A DNA stretch of 12,690 nt from an uncultured Litorilinea sp. (GTDB lineage: Bacteria > Chloroflexota > Anaerolineae > Caldilineales > Caldilineaceae): NCBI GenBank assembly GCA_937922105.1, contig CAKZVN010000133.1:1-12690 (forward strand). Direction: 5' to 3'. A program made the position numbers and the translations under genes. Each line of letters begins with the position of its first letter. Positions within the stretch are counted from its first letter, which is position 1. The notes below the pieces were generated by a model. The model did not search any database. It was not told the origin of the DNA and saw nothing but the letters and a program-made list of their open reading frames with translations. Of the stretch, positions 1 through 6,957 are shown piece after piece.

Positions 1-275
1 CCTGGCAGGCGACTTTCGCTGCGCTTGCCGGCGCAGCCATGATCCTCCTGACCCCCCTGAGCGCCACCCATACTCCGCTCTTCGGCCTGGTGGTCGGCTT
101 CTGTGGCGGTTTGCTCGCGCTCTTGGGTGATCTAGCCATCAGCACCCTCAAGCGCCAGGTAGGCGTCAAAGACAGCGGTCTCTTCCTGCCTGGGCATGGC
201 GGTGTCTTGGACCGGCTGGACAGCCTGCTGTTCGTCATGCCCTTCATCTACCAAGTCGTCACCCTCTGGGGTTGA
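1..275 (+). CDS. cdsA: Phosphatidate cytidylyltransferase (CDP-diglyceride synthase), C-terminal end
   Basis: This is the 3' end of a gene that begins before the window; the frame is open from base 3. CdsA makes CDP-diacylglycerol from phosphatidate and CTP at the cytoplasmic membrane, the branch point of phospholipid synthesis. The fragment shows hydrophobic stretches typical of the last membrane segments (LFGLVVGFCGGLLALLGD) followed by the family signature: S-x-L-K-R, then K-D-S-G, then L-P-G-H-G-G-V-L-D-R-L-D. These residues form the metal and substrate site. The protein ends about 20 residues after the signature with a last hydrophobic segment (LLFVMPFIYQVV), which is normal for CdsA. 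The next gene starts 94 nt downstream on the same strand, and I see no terminator between them. Confidence 0.95.
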   Translation, partial: WQATFAALAGAAMILLTPLSATHTPLFGLVVGFCGGLLALLGDLAISTLKRQVGVKDSGLFLPGHGGVLDRLDSLLFVMPFIYQVVTLWG

Positions 276-369
276 TCTCCCCCGCCTGCCCCGTTCGTCA
301 AACAACGTCAATCCATTCTGGCCCATTGCCGAACAATCTCGTCAGCCACACACATCGGAGGAACTACCC

Positions 370-1380
370 ATGAATCGTCCGCCGGAGACCTATGTACCGG
401 TGCAGGAAGAGCGCCTGCTCGCCTTTGCCACGGCCTGCTTCCAGCGCGTCGGGCTGAGCGCCGCCCATGCCGCGCTCATCAGCCGCCTGTTGGTCAACTC
501 CGACCTGCGCGGGGTCCGCAGCCACGGCACGCGCACCGTCAACCATTACTGCCAAGCCTTTGAGGACGGCCTCCTCAACACCACGCCCAACCCCACTATC
601 GTCCACGAAACCCCCACCGCGGTGGTGATTGACGGCGACGGCACGCTGGGCTATTGGCCCATGGTCATGGCGACCGAGCACGCCATCGCCAAAGCCAAAC
701 AGGTGGGCATCGGCATGGGGTTGGTGCGCTACATCGGTCATTACGGCTCCGCGGGCCACTATACGCGCATGGCTATGGAGCAGGGCTGCGTGGGCTTCTC
801 GGTGCAGGGGCATCGCAACCAGGGGCGGTACGGTCATGACGGCGGCGGACCGAATCCGGGTCGCCACCTGGGCTATCACGGCAACCCGCCCATCAGCTTT
901 GCCATCCCCGCGGGCGAGGAAGCGCCGGTGGTGCTGGACGCAGCCACCTGTATCCTCGCCGACTATCAGCGCGGGCCGGAATTCGAAGCGCTCTTCTCCA
1001 TGATCCCGGCAGCCTTCTTCAAGAGCATCGGCTACGGCGTGGTGGCTGGGCTATTGGGCGGCGGACTCACCGGCTTCACCCTCTCCGACGAGACGGTGAC
1101 CCGCTATCCGCGCGCGCGCCAGGCGGGCATGATCTTGGCAATTGACATCGCCTCGGTCGTTCCGGAAGATGTCTTCCGCGCCGAAACCGACCGCATGGCA
1201 CGCGATATTCGCGAGACCTATGTGCCCATGCCAGGCACCGACCGCAGCCTGCTGCCCGGCGCCATCGAAGAGGAACGCCTCGCCTTTCACCGCGCCCACG
1301 GCATCCGCTACGGCGAAATGGAACAGACCGCAGCCAAAGCCGCCAGTGAACGCCTAGGCGTCCCCCTGCCCTGGGATTGA
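370..1380 (+). CDS. Ldh_2-family (malate/L-lactate/ureidoglycolate type) NAD(P)-dependent oxidoreductase, divergent
   Basis: A 336-residue protein of the Ldh_2 fold, the family of AllD/YlbC, sulfolactate and malate dehydrogenases that oxidise 2-hydroxy acids with NAD(P). The ATG at 370 is chosen because GGAGGAA (357-363) lies 6 nt before it; the open frame reaches back to 196, but that part is out-of-frame cdsA sequence. Visible motifs are the early helical region, the catalytic SHG at 51-53, GHYGSAGHY at 123-131 (family: H-x-G-A/S), GNPPISFAIP at 171-180 (family: G-T-N-P-x-A-F-x-x-P), VVLDAAT at 187-193 and GYG at 221-223. The stretch between VLDAAT and GYG is about 27 residues, whereas typical members have about 45 with a W-A-x-D-x-x-G-x-P-T-x-D-P loop that is absent here. 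The family call is firm; the substrate is unknown. It may be co-transcribed with cdsA, but no functional link is obvious. Confidence 0.88.
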   Translation: MNRPPETYVPVQEERLLAFATACFQRVGLSAAHAALISRLLVNSDLRGVRSHGTRTVNHYCQAFEDGLLNTTPNPTIVHETPTAVVIDGDGTLGYWPMVMATEHAIAKAKQVGIGMGLVRYIGHYGSAGHYTRMAMEQGCVGFSVQGHRNQGRYGHDGGGPNPGRHLGYHGNPPISFAIPAGEEAPVVLDAATCILADYQRGPEFEALFSMIPAAFFKSIGYGVVAGLLGGGLTGFTLSDETVTRYPRARQAGMILAIDIASVVPEDVFRAETDRMARDIRETYVPMPGTDRSLLPGAIEEERLAFHRAHGIRYGEMEQTAAKAASERLGVPLPWD

Positions 1381-1414
1381 ACGTCACGACCGCAACACCC
1401 CATCGCCAATCCGT

Positions 1415-1450
1415 AAAAAACCAGGGAGCCATCGGGGGATGGCTCCCTGG
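1415..1450 (-). terminator. Rho-independent terminator for the thiolase, probably bidirectional
   Basis: Positions 1421-1433 (CCAGGGAGCCATC) pair perfectly with 1438-1450 (GATGGCTCCCTGG), giving a 13-bp stem with a GGGG loop. Read on the - strand the stem is followed by six T (1420-1415), the form of an intrinsic terminator, 55 nt after the thiolase stop. On the + strand the stem is followed by CTGTTGTTG, a weaker U tract that could also stop transcription from the oxidoreductase gene. It separates two convergent transcription units. Confidence 0.9.
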
Positions 1451-1505
1451 CTGTTGTTGCCCCTCGGTGGTGGCGGGGGTCCTACCGCGGTTCGTTTCAG
1501 CTTGG

Positions 1506-2696
1506 CTACACCAGTTCCAGCGCCAACGCGGTACCGCCGCCCATGCCGTGACAGAGCGCAGCCAGCCCGCGCCGCCCGCCCTCTTGGTGCAGCGCGTGGA
1601 GCAACGTCACCACAATGCGCGCGCCCGACGCACCGATGGGATGCCCCAGGGCAATCGCGCCGCCGTAAACGTTGAGCCGCTCGTCATCGAGATCGAACGC
1701 GCGACGCAGCAAGACTGTATTTAGCGCAAAGGCCTCATTGTTCTCCACCAGATCGAAGTCGTCCATGCGCAAGGACAGCCGTCCCAAGAGCTTGTGCAGC
1801 GCAGGGATAGGCCCCTCTACAAAGCGCCAGGGCGTCACCGCGGCCCACGCGCTGCCTAGGATACGCGCTACCGGTTGCAACCCATAGCGTGCCACCGCAG
1901 CCTCGCTTGCTGCCAGCAACATGGCTGCGCCGTCGGAAAGCTGGCTGGCATTGCCCGCGGTCAAGACCCCATCCGGCGCAAAGGCCGGGCGCAGTTGCGC
2001 CAACGCCTCCAACGACGTATCCGCGCGAATGCCCTCGTCTGTGGTCACCATGACCGGTTTACCGCGCACCGTGTGGGTGACCGGCACGATCTCCGCGGCG
2101 AACTTCCCCGCGGCGGTCGCCGCGGCCGCGCGACCATGCGACGTATAGGCGACAGCGTCCAACTCGGCGCGGCTCACCCCGTGGAGTTGTGCCAGCCGCT
2201 CGGTCTCCTCGCCCATGAGTTCGCCGGTGGTGGGGTCGCGCAGCCCGTCGTCCAGCAATAGGTCGGACATCGCCGCTGGGCCGCCCATGAGCAGCTTCAT
2301 GCCCCAGCGCGCTTGATGATGGACGAGAAACCCGGTCTGGGACATAGACTCCACGCCGCCCGCCAACACCAGATCAGCCGCGCCGCTGCGAATGGCTTGG
2401 TCCGCGTTGATCAGCGCCAACATACCCGACGAGCAGAGCATGTCCACCGCATAGGCCTCCACCGTCTCAGGGATACCCGCCGCGAGCGCGGCCTGACGCG
2501 GCAACAGTTGCCCGTGTCCATGCTTGAGGATATTGCCCACGATCACCAAGTCCAGCGCATCGGCAGGCAACCCGGCGCGCGCCAACACAGCCTGCATAGC
2601 CTGCGCCGCCAGCTGTACGGGCGACAAACCCAGCAACGCGCCGCCGAACTTGCCGATGGGCGTGCGCGCGGCTGCCACAAGATAGGTTACGCTCAT
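1506..2696 (-). CDS. Acetyl-CoA acetyltransferase (thiolase)
   Basis: A 396-residue thiolase, the usual length. It condenses two acetyl-CoA to acetoacetyl-CoA or runs in the thiolytic direction. The nucleophile lies in AVDMLCSSGM (Cys88), followed by LAGGVESMS (112-120), GNASQLSDGAA (248-258), NNEAFA (319-324), the C-terminal signature GGAIALGHPIGASGAR (345-360, His352) and the second active-site Cys in ALCHGMGGG (Cys382). The frame is open upstream to 2750, but two adjacent ATG codons (2699 and 2696) are the credible starts; GAAGGAG (2709-2703) is 3 nt from the first and 6 nt from the second, so 2696 is preferred. It follows malate synthase after 151 nt and may share its transcript; no clear promoter was seen in between. 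A strong terminator follows. Biosynthetic versus degradative use, or acyl-chain preference, cannot be settled from motifs alone. Confidence 0.93.
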   Translation of the reverse strand: MSVTYLVAAARTPIGKFGGALLGLSPVQLAAQAMQAVLARAGLPADALDLVIVGNILKHGHGQLLPRQAALAAGIPETVEAYAVDMLCSSGMLALINADQAIRSGAADLVLAGGVESMSQTGFLVHHQARWGMKLLMGGPAAMSDLLLDDGLRDPTTGELMGEETERLAQLHGVSRAELDAVAYTSHGRAAAATAAGKFAAEIVPVTHTVRGKPVMVTTDEGIRADTSLEALAQLRPAFAPDGVLTAGNASQLSDGAAMLLAASEAAVARYGLQPVARILGSAWAAVTPWRFVEGPIPALHKLLGRLSLRMDDFDLVENNEAFALNTVLLRRAFDLDDERLNVYGGAIALGHPIGASGARIVVTLLHALHQEGGRRGLAALCHGMGGGTALALELV

Positions 2697-2702
2697 CATC
2701 GG

Positions 2703-2709
2703 CTCCTTC
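2703..2709 (-). promoter_or_regulatory. Ribosome binding site deciding the thiolase start
   Basis: On the - strand this reads GAAGGAG, complementary to the 16S anti-SD. Its spacing favours the second of two adjacent ATG codons (2696, 6 nt) over the first (2699, 3 nt). Confidence 0.7.
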
Positions 2710-2712
2710 AGG

Positions 2713-2843
2713 GGACAGTCCGCCCAGGACTCAAGCCCTGGGCGGTTCACCGTCCGGTGGGCGCAGACGCGCCTAGCCGGCTCGTTGATTCAACTTCATC
2801 ACCACCCGACAGTCGTTGCATGACTGTCCGGCGGTCCCCCGCC
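2713..2843 (-). other. Hairpin-rich intercistronic leader between malate synthase and thiolase
   Basis: Four short hairpins follow one another on the - strand in this gap: 2830-2834 with 2839-2843 (5 bp, 4-nt loop, right after the aceB stop), 2808-2814 with 2822-2828 (GACAGTC/GACTGTC, 7 bp, 7-nt loop), 2748-2752 with 2755-2759 (5 bp around two bases, so fewer pairs would form), and 2720-2728 with 2737-2745 (9 bp, 8-nt loop). None is followed by a U tract, so none is a standard terminator. A third copy of the GACAGTC element at 2713-2720 can pair over 8 bp with 2822-2829 in competition with the local hairpin, and it sits 3 nt from the thiolase ribosome binding site. Pairings are read by eye; a regulatory role is inference. 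Confidence 0.45.
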
Positions 2844-2847
2844 ACCC

Positions 2848-4428
2848 TTATAACAACTGGTATGCCGGGAAGGTCAAGAACTCCACGAACTGCGGCGTAA
2901 GCACCAGTTGATCGAGTAACTCCGCGGCCTCCTCATAGCGCCCGACGGACGAACCGCCCAGCTTCGCCAGTTCCTCATCGCGCAAACGCGTGTACAACTC
3001 CGCGGTGACGGGCCGCCCGTCGTCCAGCTTGGCGCCGTGATAAATCCATTGCCATAGCTGCGAGCGCGAGATCTCTGCAGTCGCCGCGTCCTCCATCAAG
3101 TTGTTGATGGCTGCCGCGCCGTTGCCGTTGAGCCAAGCGTTGAGGTATTGCAACGCCACGCTGATATTCAGCCGCACCCCGGCTTCGGTGATCTGCCCGC
3201 CCGGCACACCGATGGCTAAAATCTGCGCGGCCGTCACCTGTACATCCTCGCGCAACTTGTCCTTCTGATGGGGTTTATCGCCCAGCGCCGCGTCGAAAAT
3301 CTCGGTCACCAGCGGTACCAAGTCCGGGTGCGCCACCCAAGTCCCGTCACAGCCGTCGCGCGATTCGCGCTCCTTATCCTCGCGCACTTTGGCCAAGGCG
3401 TTCTCGGTGACCACCGGGTCGCGACGATTGGGAATAAAAGCCGCCATGCCGCCGATAGCGTGTGCCCCACGCTTATGGCATGTATGCACCAACAACTCGG
3501 TATAGGCGCGCATGAAGGGCACGGTCATGGTGACCTGGCTGCGGTCGGGCAGGATGAGATCGCTGCGCTGGGCGAACTTCTTGATCACGCTGAAGATATA
3601 GTCCCAGCGCCCTGCGTTCAGCCCCGCGGCATGATCGCGCAATTCATAGAGAATCTCGTCCATCTCCAACGCCGCCAGAATCGTCTCGATCAACACCGTG
3701 GCGCGGATGGTACCGTGGGGAATCCCCAGCGCGGCCTGGGCATAGGTAAAGACCTCGTTCCAAAGGCGCGCCTCGAAACGACTCTCCAGCTTGGGCAAGT
3801 AGAAGTACGGCCCACTGCCGCGTGCCAAAAGTTCTCGCGCGTTGTGAAAGAAATAGAGACCGAAATCGAACAGGCTGGCGGAGACAGCCGCGCCGTCAAT
3901 CAACACATGCTTTTCCACCAGATGCCATCCGCGCGGGCGGATCACCAGGGTCGCGGTGCGCTCGTTGAGTTTGTAGACGCGCCCATCGGGATTTTGGAAC
4001 TCGATGGTGCGGCGGATGGCGTCACGGCAATTGACCTGCCCGTCAATCACGTTCTCCCAGGTGGGCGAGAGCGCATCCTCGAAATCAGCCATAAAAACAC
4101 GCGCGCCGGAGTTGAGCGCGTTGATCATCATTTTGCGCTCGGTCGGTCCGGTGATCTCGACGCGGCGGTCGTTGAGGTCTGCGGGTGCGGGCGCAACGTG
4201 CCACGCCGACGCGCGTAGTTCCGCAGTCTCTGCGGGGAAGTCCAACGTCTCGCCGCGATTGATCGCGGCTTGGCGCTCGGCGCGACGTTCCAGCAATTGG
4301 CGACGGGTGGGGTTGAAGCGGCGCTGCAAGTCTGTGACAAAAGCCAGGGCGTCGGGGGTGAGAATCGCTTCTACAGCCGGGGTGATCGCGCCGGTGATGA
4401 CGACACCGGCGGGCACGGCAACGGTCAT
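2848..4428 (-). CDS. aceB: Malate synthase A
   Basis: A 526-residue malate synthase of the A type (E. coli AceB is 533 residues). It condenses glyoxylate with acetyl-CoA to malate and CoA, in the cytoplasm, with Mg2+. Visible landmarks are ARVFMADFEDALSPTW (109-124), the catalytic-arginine segment VIRPRGWHL (162-170), LIETI with the likely Mg-binding Glu248, the family signature RDHAAGLNAGRWDYIFS (264-280; Asp276 probable second Mg ligand), DGTWVAHPDLVP (361-372), the late catalytic-base region NLMEDAATAEISR (443-455; Asp447) and a typical ending FLTFPAYQLL. The start at 4428 follows AAGGAG (4439-4434) at 5 nt; the longer open frame to 4500 runs through the predicted promoter and is not used. 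It has its own promoter, lies downstream of acs and upstream of a thiolase, and lacks a neighbouring isocitrate lyase. Confidence 0.97.
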   Translation of the reverse strand: MTVAVPAGVVITGAITPAVEAILTPDALAFVTDLQRRFNPTRRQLLERRAERQAAINRGETLDFPAETAELRASAWHVAPAPADLNDRRVEITGPTERKMMINALNSGARVFMADFEDALSPTWENVIDGQVNCRDAIRRTIEFQNPDGRVYKLNERTATLVIRPRGWHLVEKHVLIDGAAVSASLFDFGLYFFHNARELLARGSGPYFYLPKLESRFEARLWNEVFTYAQAALGIPHGTIRATVLIETILAALEMDEILYELRDHAAGLNAGRWDYIFSVIKKFAQRSDLILPDRSQVTMTVPFMRAYTELLVHTCHKRGAHAIGGMAAFIPNRRDPVVTENALAKVREDKERESRDGCDGTWVAHPDLVPLVTEIFDAALGDKPHQKDKLREDVQVTAAQILAIGVPGGQITEAGVRLNISVALQYLNAWLNGNGAAAINNLMEDAATAEISRSQLWQWIYHGAKLDDGRPVTAELYTRLRDEELAKLGGSSVGRYEEAAELLDQLVLTPQFVEFLTFPAYQLL

Positions 4429-4460
4429 GATGGCTCCTTGTAAGTTGAGATGTCGCCCGG

Positions 4461-4473
4461 GCTGTGACACAGC
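4461..4473. promoter_or_regulatory. Candidate operator: perfect 13-bp palindrome at the aceB transcription start
   Basis: GCTGTGACACAGC is a perfect inverted repeat around a central A. It begins 10 nt past the predicted -10 box of the aceB promoter, over the likely start of transcription, where a repressor site would be expected. The TGTG/CACA arms are compatible with several regulator families (for example GntR or CRP/FNR types); the protein cannot be named from this site. Confidence 0.45.
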
Positions 4474-4482
4474 ACGCGCCAT

Positions 4483-4510
4483 ATCGTAGCCGGGCGGCAC
4501 AACGGGTCAA
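4483..4510 (-). promoter_or_regulatory. Predicted sigma70-type promoter of aceB
   Basis: On the - strand TTGACC (4510-4505) is followed after 16 nt by TACGAT (4488-4483). The predicted transcription start near 4476 gives a 5' leader of about 48 nt to the ATG at 4428. The -35 box is the same hexamer as in the acs promoter. It lies downstream of the acs terminator, so aceB can be expressed separately from acs. Confidence 0.6.
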
Positions 4511-4529
4511 GTGCCCGATCGTTGGAGGG

Positions 4530-4571
4530 CAACAAACGTCCGGCGGGACGCGGGGGAGCGATCGCCGGACG
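4530..4571 (-). terminator. Intrinsic terminator downstream of acs
   Basis: CGTCCGGCG (4537-4545) pairs perfectly with CGCCGGACG (4563-4571), a 9-bp GC-rich stem with a 17-nt loop. On the - strand it is followed by TTTGTTG (4536-4530). It lies 81 nt after the acs stop and just ahead of the aceB promoter. Confidence 0.7.
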
Positions 4572-4628
4572 CAATAGACGTCAACACAGACGCAGAGAAC
4601 AAGCCGCTGCGCGAGAATCCTGGGGCGC

Positions 4629-4643
4629 GCCGACTAAGTCGGC
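4629..4643 (-). other. Short palindrome just after the acs stop
   Basis: GCCGACTAAGTCGGC is a perfect inverted repeat (7-base arms, one central base), extended by a further three pairs beyond one mismatch. It starts 8 nt past the acs stop codon. There is no U tract after it on the - strand, so it is more likely a 3'-end stabilising hairpin or part of a double terminator with 4530-4571 than a terminator alone. Confidence 0.4.
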
Positions 4644-4651
4644 ACGCGAGC

Positions 4652-6565
4652 TTAACCTTCCAGCGTACTGGTATCGCCCACCGGCTGGCCCAGCACCTTG
4701 GCCTTGAGCAAACGGCGCATAATCTTGCCGCTGCGCGTCTTGGGCAACGAATCCACAAACTCGATGGCTGCGGGCACTGCAATCGGCCCGACCTCGTGGC
4801 GCACATGCGCCTTCAGTTCGTCCACCAGCCCCTGATCCCCGTGCACACCGGCGTTCAGGATGCAGAAGGCGTGGATCACATTGCCGCGCAGTTCGTCGGG
4901 CACGCCGATCACCGCGGCTTCCGCCACGCTGCGATGGCTGACCAGCGCGCTCTCCACTTCCGCCGTGCCCAAGCGATAGCCGCTCACCTTGATGACGTCG
5001 TCCATGCGCCCGATGATCCAGAAATAGCCGTCCTCATCGCGGCGCGCGCTGTCGCCGGTAAAATACCAGCCTTGTCGCTCGAACTCGGCCCAGTAGGTCT
5101 GCTTATAGCGCTCTGGGTCGCCCCAGACAGTGCGCGCCATGCCGGGCCACGGACGCTTGATGACCAGATAGCCGTCCTCGTTGGGGGCGCACGACTCACC
5201 ATTCTCGCGCACCACATCGGCCTCGATGCCGGCGAAGGGCAAGGTCGCGCTGCCCGGCTTGAGGGGCACGACCGGCGTCGGCGTAATCATAAAGCCGCCC
5301 GTCTCGGTCTGCCACCAGGTGTCAATGATAGGGCAGCGCTCGCGACCGATGACCGTGTAATACCAGCGCCACGCTTCGGGATTGATCGGCTCGCCTACCG
5401 TCCCCAAGAGACGCAGGCTGCTCAGATCATGGCGCGCAGGCCAAGCGTCGCCGAAGCGCATGAGACCGCGGATCGCGGTGGGCGCGGTATAGAGAATGGT
5501 GATGCCGTACTTCTCCACCTGTTGCCACCAGCGGTCGGGGTAGGGATAGCCCGGCGCGCCTTCATACATGAAGCTGGTCAGCCCCAAGATCAGCGGTCCA
5601 TAGACGATGTAGCTATGCCCCGTGATCCAGCCGGGGTCCGCCGCGCACCAATAGCGGTCGTCTTCGCGCACGTCGAAGGCATACTTCAGCGTCGTGGCGA
5701 TGTGAACCTGGTAGCCGCCGCAGGTATGCATCAAGCCTTTGGGCTTGCCGGTCGTGCCGCTGGTATAGAGGATAAACATGGGGTCCTCGGCGTCCATCGG
5801 CTCCGTTTCACAGTACGGCCCTGCGATGGGCAACGCGGCCAATTCATGCCACCAAAAATCGCGGCCTGACACCATGTTGATGGGCTGCCCTGTGCGCTTC
5901 AACACAATCACGCGCTGCACCACCGGGCTGCGCGCAATCGCCTCGTCCATGATGTCCTTGAGGTTCACCGTCTTGCCGCGCAGCCACGCGCCGTCGCAAG
6001 TGACGACCACCTTGCTCTTGGCGTCTTCGATACGGTCGGCAAGCGCTTGCTCGCTAAAGCCGCCGTAAACCACGCTGTGGATCGCCCCAATCTTGACGGT
6101 CGCCAGCATGGCAATGGGCAATTCCGGCACGCGGCCCATATAGATGGTCACCGTATCGCCCTTCTTAACGCCCATACTCTTGAGGATATTGGCGAAGCGA
6201 TTGACTTCCTTCCACAGCTTAAAATAGCTGAAGGTGCGCTGTTCGCCATCCTCGGCTTCCCAGATCATCGCCAACTTATTCTTGCGCCAACTCTTGACAT
6301 GGCGGTCCAGCGCGTTGTGGACGATGTTGATCTTGCCGCCGGTGAACCACTTGAAGAAGGGCCGGTTCCCGTCGTCCAAGACGGTCTCATAGGGCGTATA
6401 CCACTCCACCAACTCCTTGGCCCTGGCATCCCAAAACGCCAACGGGTCCCGCCGCGCCTGCTCGCGCAGTTCCAAATAGTTGGGCAATTGCACACTGGCG
6501 AGCACCTCGGCAGACGGGTGATAGATCTCGCTCTTGGAGGCAGTGGTATCAAAGGTATCGGACAT
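4652..6565 (-). CDS. acs: Acetyl-CoA synthetase (AMP-forming)
   Basis: A 637-residue acetate-CoA ligase (E. coli Acs is 652). It adenylates acetate with ATP and transfers the acetyl group to CoA in the cytoplasm. Motifs in order: WFTGGKINIVHNALDRH (73-89), the phosphate loop FILYTSGTTGKPKG (264-277), WWQTETGG (417-424; the paired Trp fit acetate rather than long-chain acids), GWYFTGDSARRDEDGYFWIIGR (499-520 region), the hinge/CoA segment DDVIKVSGYRLGTAE (522-536), and PKTRSGKIMRR (608-618) with catalytic Lys614, the residue that is reversibly acetylated in Acs enzymes. Family members usually have SGHR where this one has SGYR (Tyr530). The start at 6565 follows AGGAGG (6579-6574) at 8 nt; a 44-residue upstream extension in the same frame is leader sequence. 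It has its own promoter and terminator and precedes malate synthase, fitting growth on acetate. Confidence 0.97.
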   Translation of the reverse strand: MSDTFDTTASKSEIYHPSAEVLASVQLPNYLELREQARRDPLAFWDARAKELVEWYTPYETVLDDGNRPFFKWFTGGKINIVHNALDRHVKSWRKNKLAMIWEAEDGEQRTFSYFKLWKEVNRFANILKSMGVKKGDTVTIYMGRVPELPIAMLATVKIGAIHSVVYGGFSEQALADRIEDAKSKVVVTCDGAWLRGKTVNLKDIMDEAIARSPVVQRVIVLKRTGQPINMVSGRDFWWHELAALPIAGPYCETEPMDAEDPMFILYTSGTTGKPKGLMHTCGGYQVHIATTLKYAFDVREDDRYWCAADPGWITGHSYIVYGPLILGLTSFMYEGAPGYPYPDRWWQQVEKYGITILYTAPTAIRGLMRFGDAWPARHDLSSLRLLGTVGEPINPEAWRWYYTVIGRERCPIIDTWWQTETGGFMITPTPVVPLKPGSATLPFAGIEADVVRENGESCAPNEDGYLVIKRPWPGMARTVWGDPERYKQTYWAEFERQGWYFTGDSARRDEDGYFWIIGRMDDVIKVSGYRLGTAEVESALVSHRSVAEAAVIGVPDELRGNVIHAFCILNAGVHGDQGLVDELKAHVRHEVGPIAVPAAIEFVDSLPKTRSGKIMRRLLKAKVLGQPVGDTSTLEG

Positions 6566-6742
6566 ACGGTGTTCCTCCTCTGCACCGGGCACAGATAGGG
6601 TGATGTGGATACGCGGTGAACGGGAACGCCGGAGAAGCCGACCCGCCTGGGGGAGCGCCGCCCCGCGCCCCAACGCCGGCGACGCGGGCAAAGGCAAGCC
6701 ACACCGGACAACCGCTCGACGACCGCTTGCTGTGTATGGGCT

Positions 6743-6771
6743 ATTGTAGTGTAGGGCTAGACGCTGGTCAA
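6743..6771 (-). promoter_or_regulatory. acs: Strong predicted sigma70-type promoter of acs
   Basis: On the - strand TTGACC (6771-6766; 5 of 6 to TTGACA) is followed after exactly 17 nt by TACAAT (6748-6743; 5 of 6 to TATAAT). The start of transcription would be near 6736, giving a GC-rich leader of about 170 nt before the acs ATG at 6565. This is the best promoter match in the window. Confidence 0.75.
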
Positions 6772-6780
6772 GACTTCAAC

Positions 6781-6906
6781 ATGTTTTTCCCGTCCCCCGC
6801 CTCCGCCATAATACTTCAAGCGTTGATCGCCGCAGCGCGGGCCGACTATGCGCGCAAGGGCGGCATCCCGGCGCAGGAAATGCGACGACGGCTTGGCCTC
6901 TCCTAA
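6781..6906 (+). CDS. Possible small protein of 41 residues, function unknown
   Basis: An ATG at 6781 opens a 41-codon frame with a moderately hydrophobic first half (ASAIILQALIAAARADYA) and a basic end (EMRRRLGLS). Codon choice looks like that of neighbouring genes, with G or C dominating third positions, and it falls in a gap between two - strand genes rather than antisense to one. Against it, there is no ribosome binding site before 6781, no clear + strand promoter, and the same frame stays open back to 6616 through the acs leader, so the open frame may be chance in GC-rich DNA. A hairpin (6917-6957) follows its stop closely. I do not recognise a family. Confidence 0.25.
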   Translation: MFFPSPASAIILQALIAAARADYARKGGIPAQEMRRRLGLS

Positions 6907-6916
6907 CAACTCGGCT

Positions 6917-6957
6917 CGGCAAGGGCGAAAGAACTCGGCCTTCCTCCGCCCTTGCCG
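6917..6957 (-). terminator. Hairpin after ndk, probable terminator
   Basis: CGGCAAGGGCG (6917-6927) pairs perfectly with CGCCCTTGCCG (6947-6957), an 11-bp stem with a 19-nt loop, starting 9 nt past the ndk stop. The following - strand sequence (AGCCGAGTTGTTAGG) is only weakly U-rich, so it may terminate inefficiently or stabilise the ndk 3' end. Confidence 0.55.

Noticed and set aside
196..369. 58-codon N-terminal extension of the Ldh_2 oxidoreductase
   Set aside because: It overlaps the end of cdsA in another frame and has no domain similarity; the ATG at 370 has a strong GGAGGAA site.
276..369. Promoter or terminator between cdsA and the oxidoreductase
   Set aside because: No hairpin with a U tract and no acceptable -35/-10 pair were found; the two genes may simply be co-transcribed.
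4511..5869. Open frame of 452 codons on the + strand
   Set aside because: It is antisense to most of acs and its encoded sequence is rich in Arg, Ala and His, as expected of a shadow frame in GC-rich DNA. Similar long shadows at 3268-4218, 9029-10039 and 11608-12651 were rejected for the same reason.
6566..6697. 44-residue N-terminal extension of acetyl-CoA synthetase
   Set aside because: Composition is not protein-like, it lies in the predicted leader, and the inner ATG at 6565 has a perfect AGGAGG site and matches the family N-terminus.
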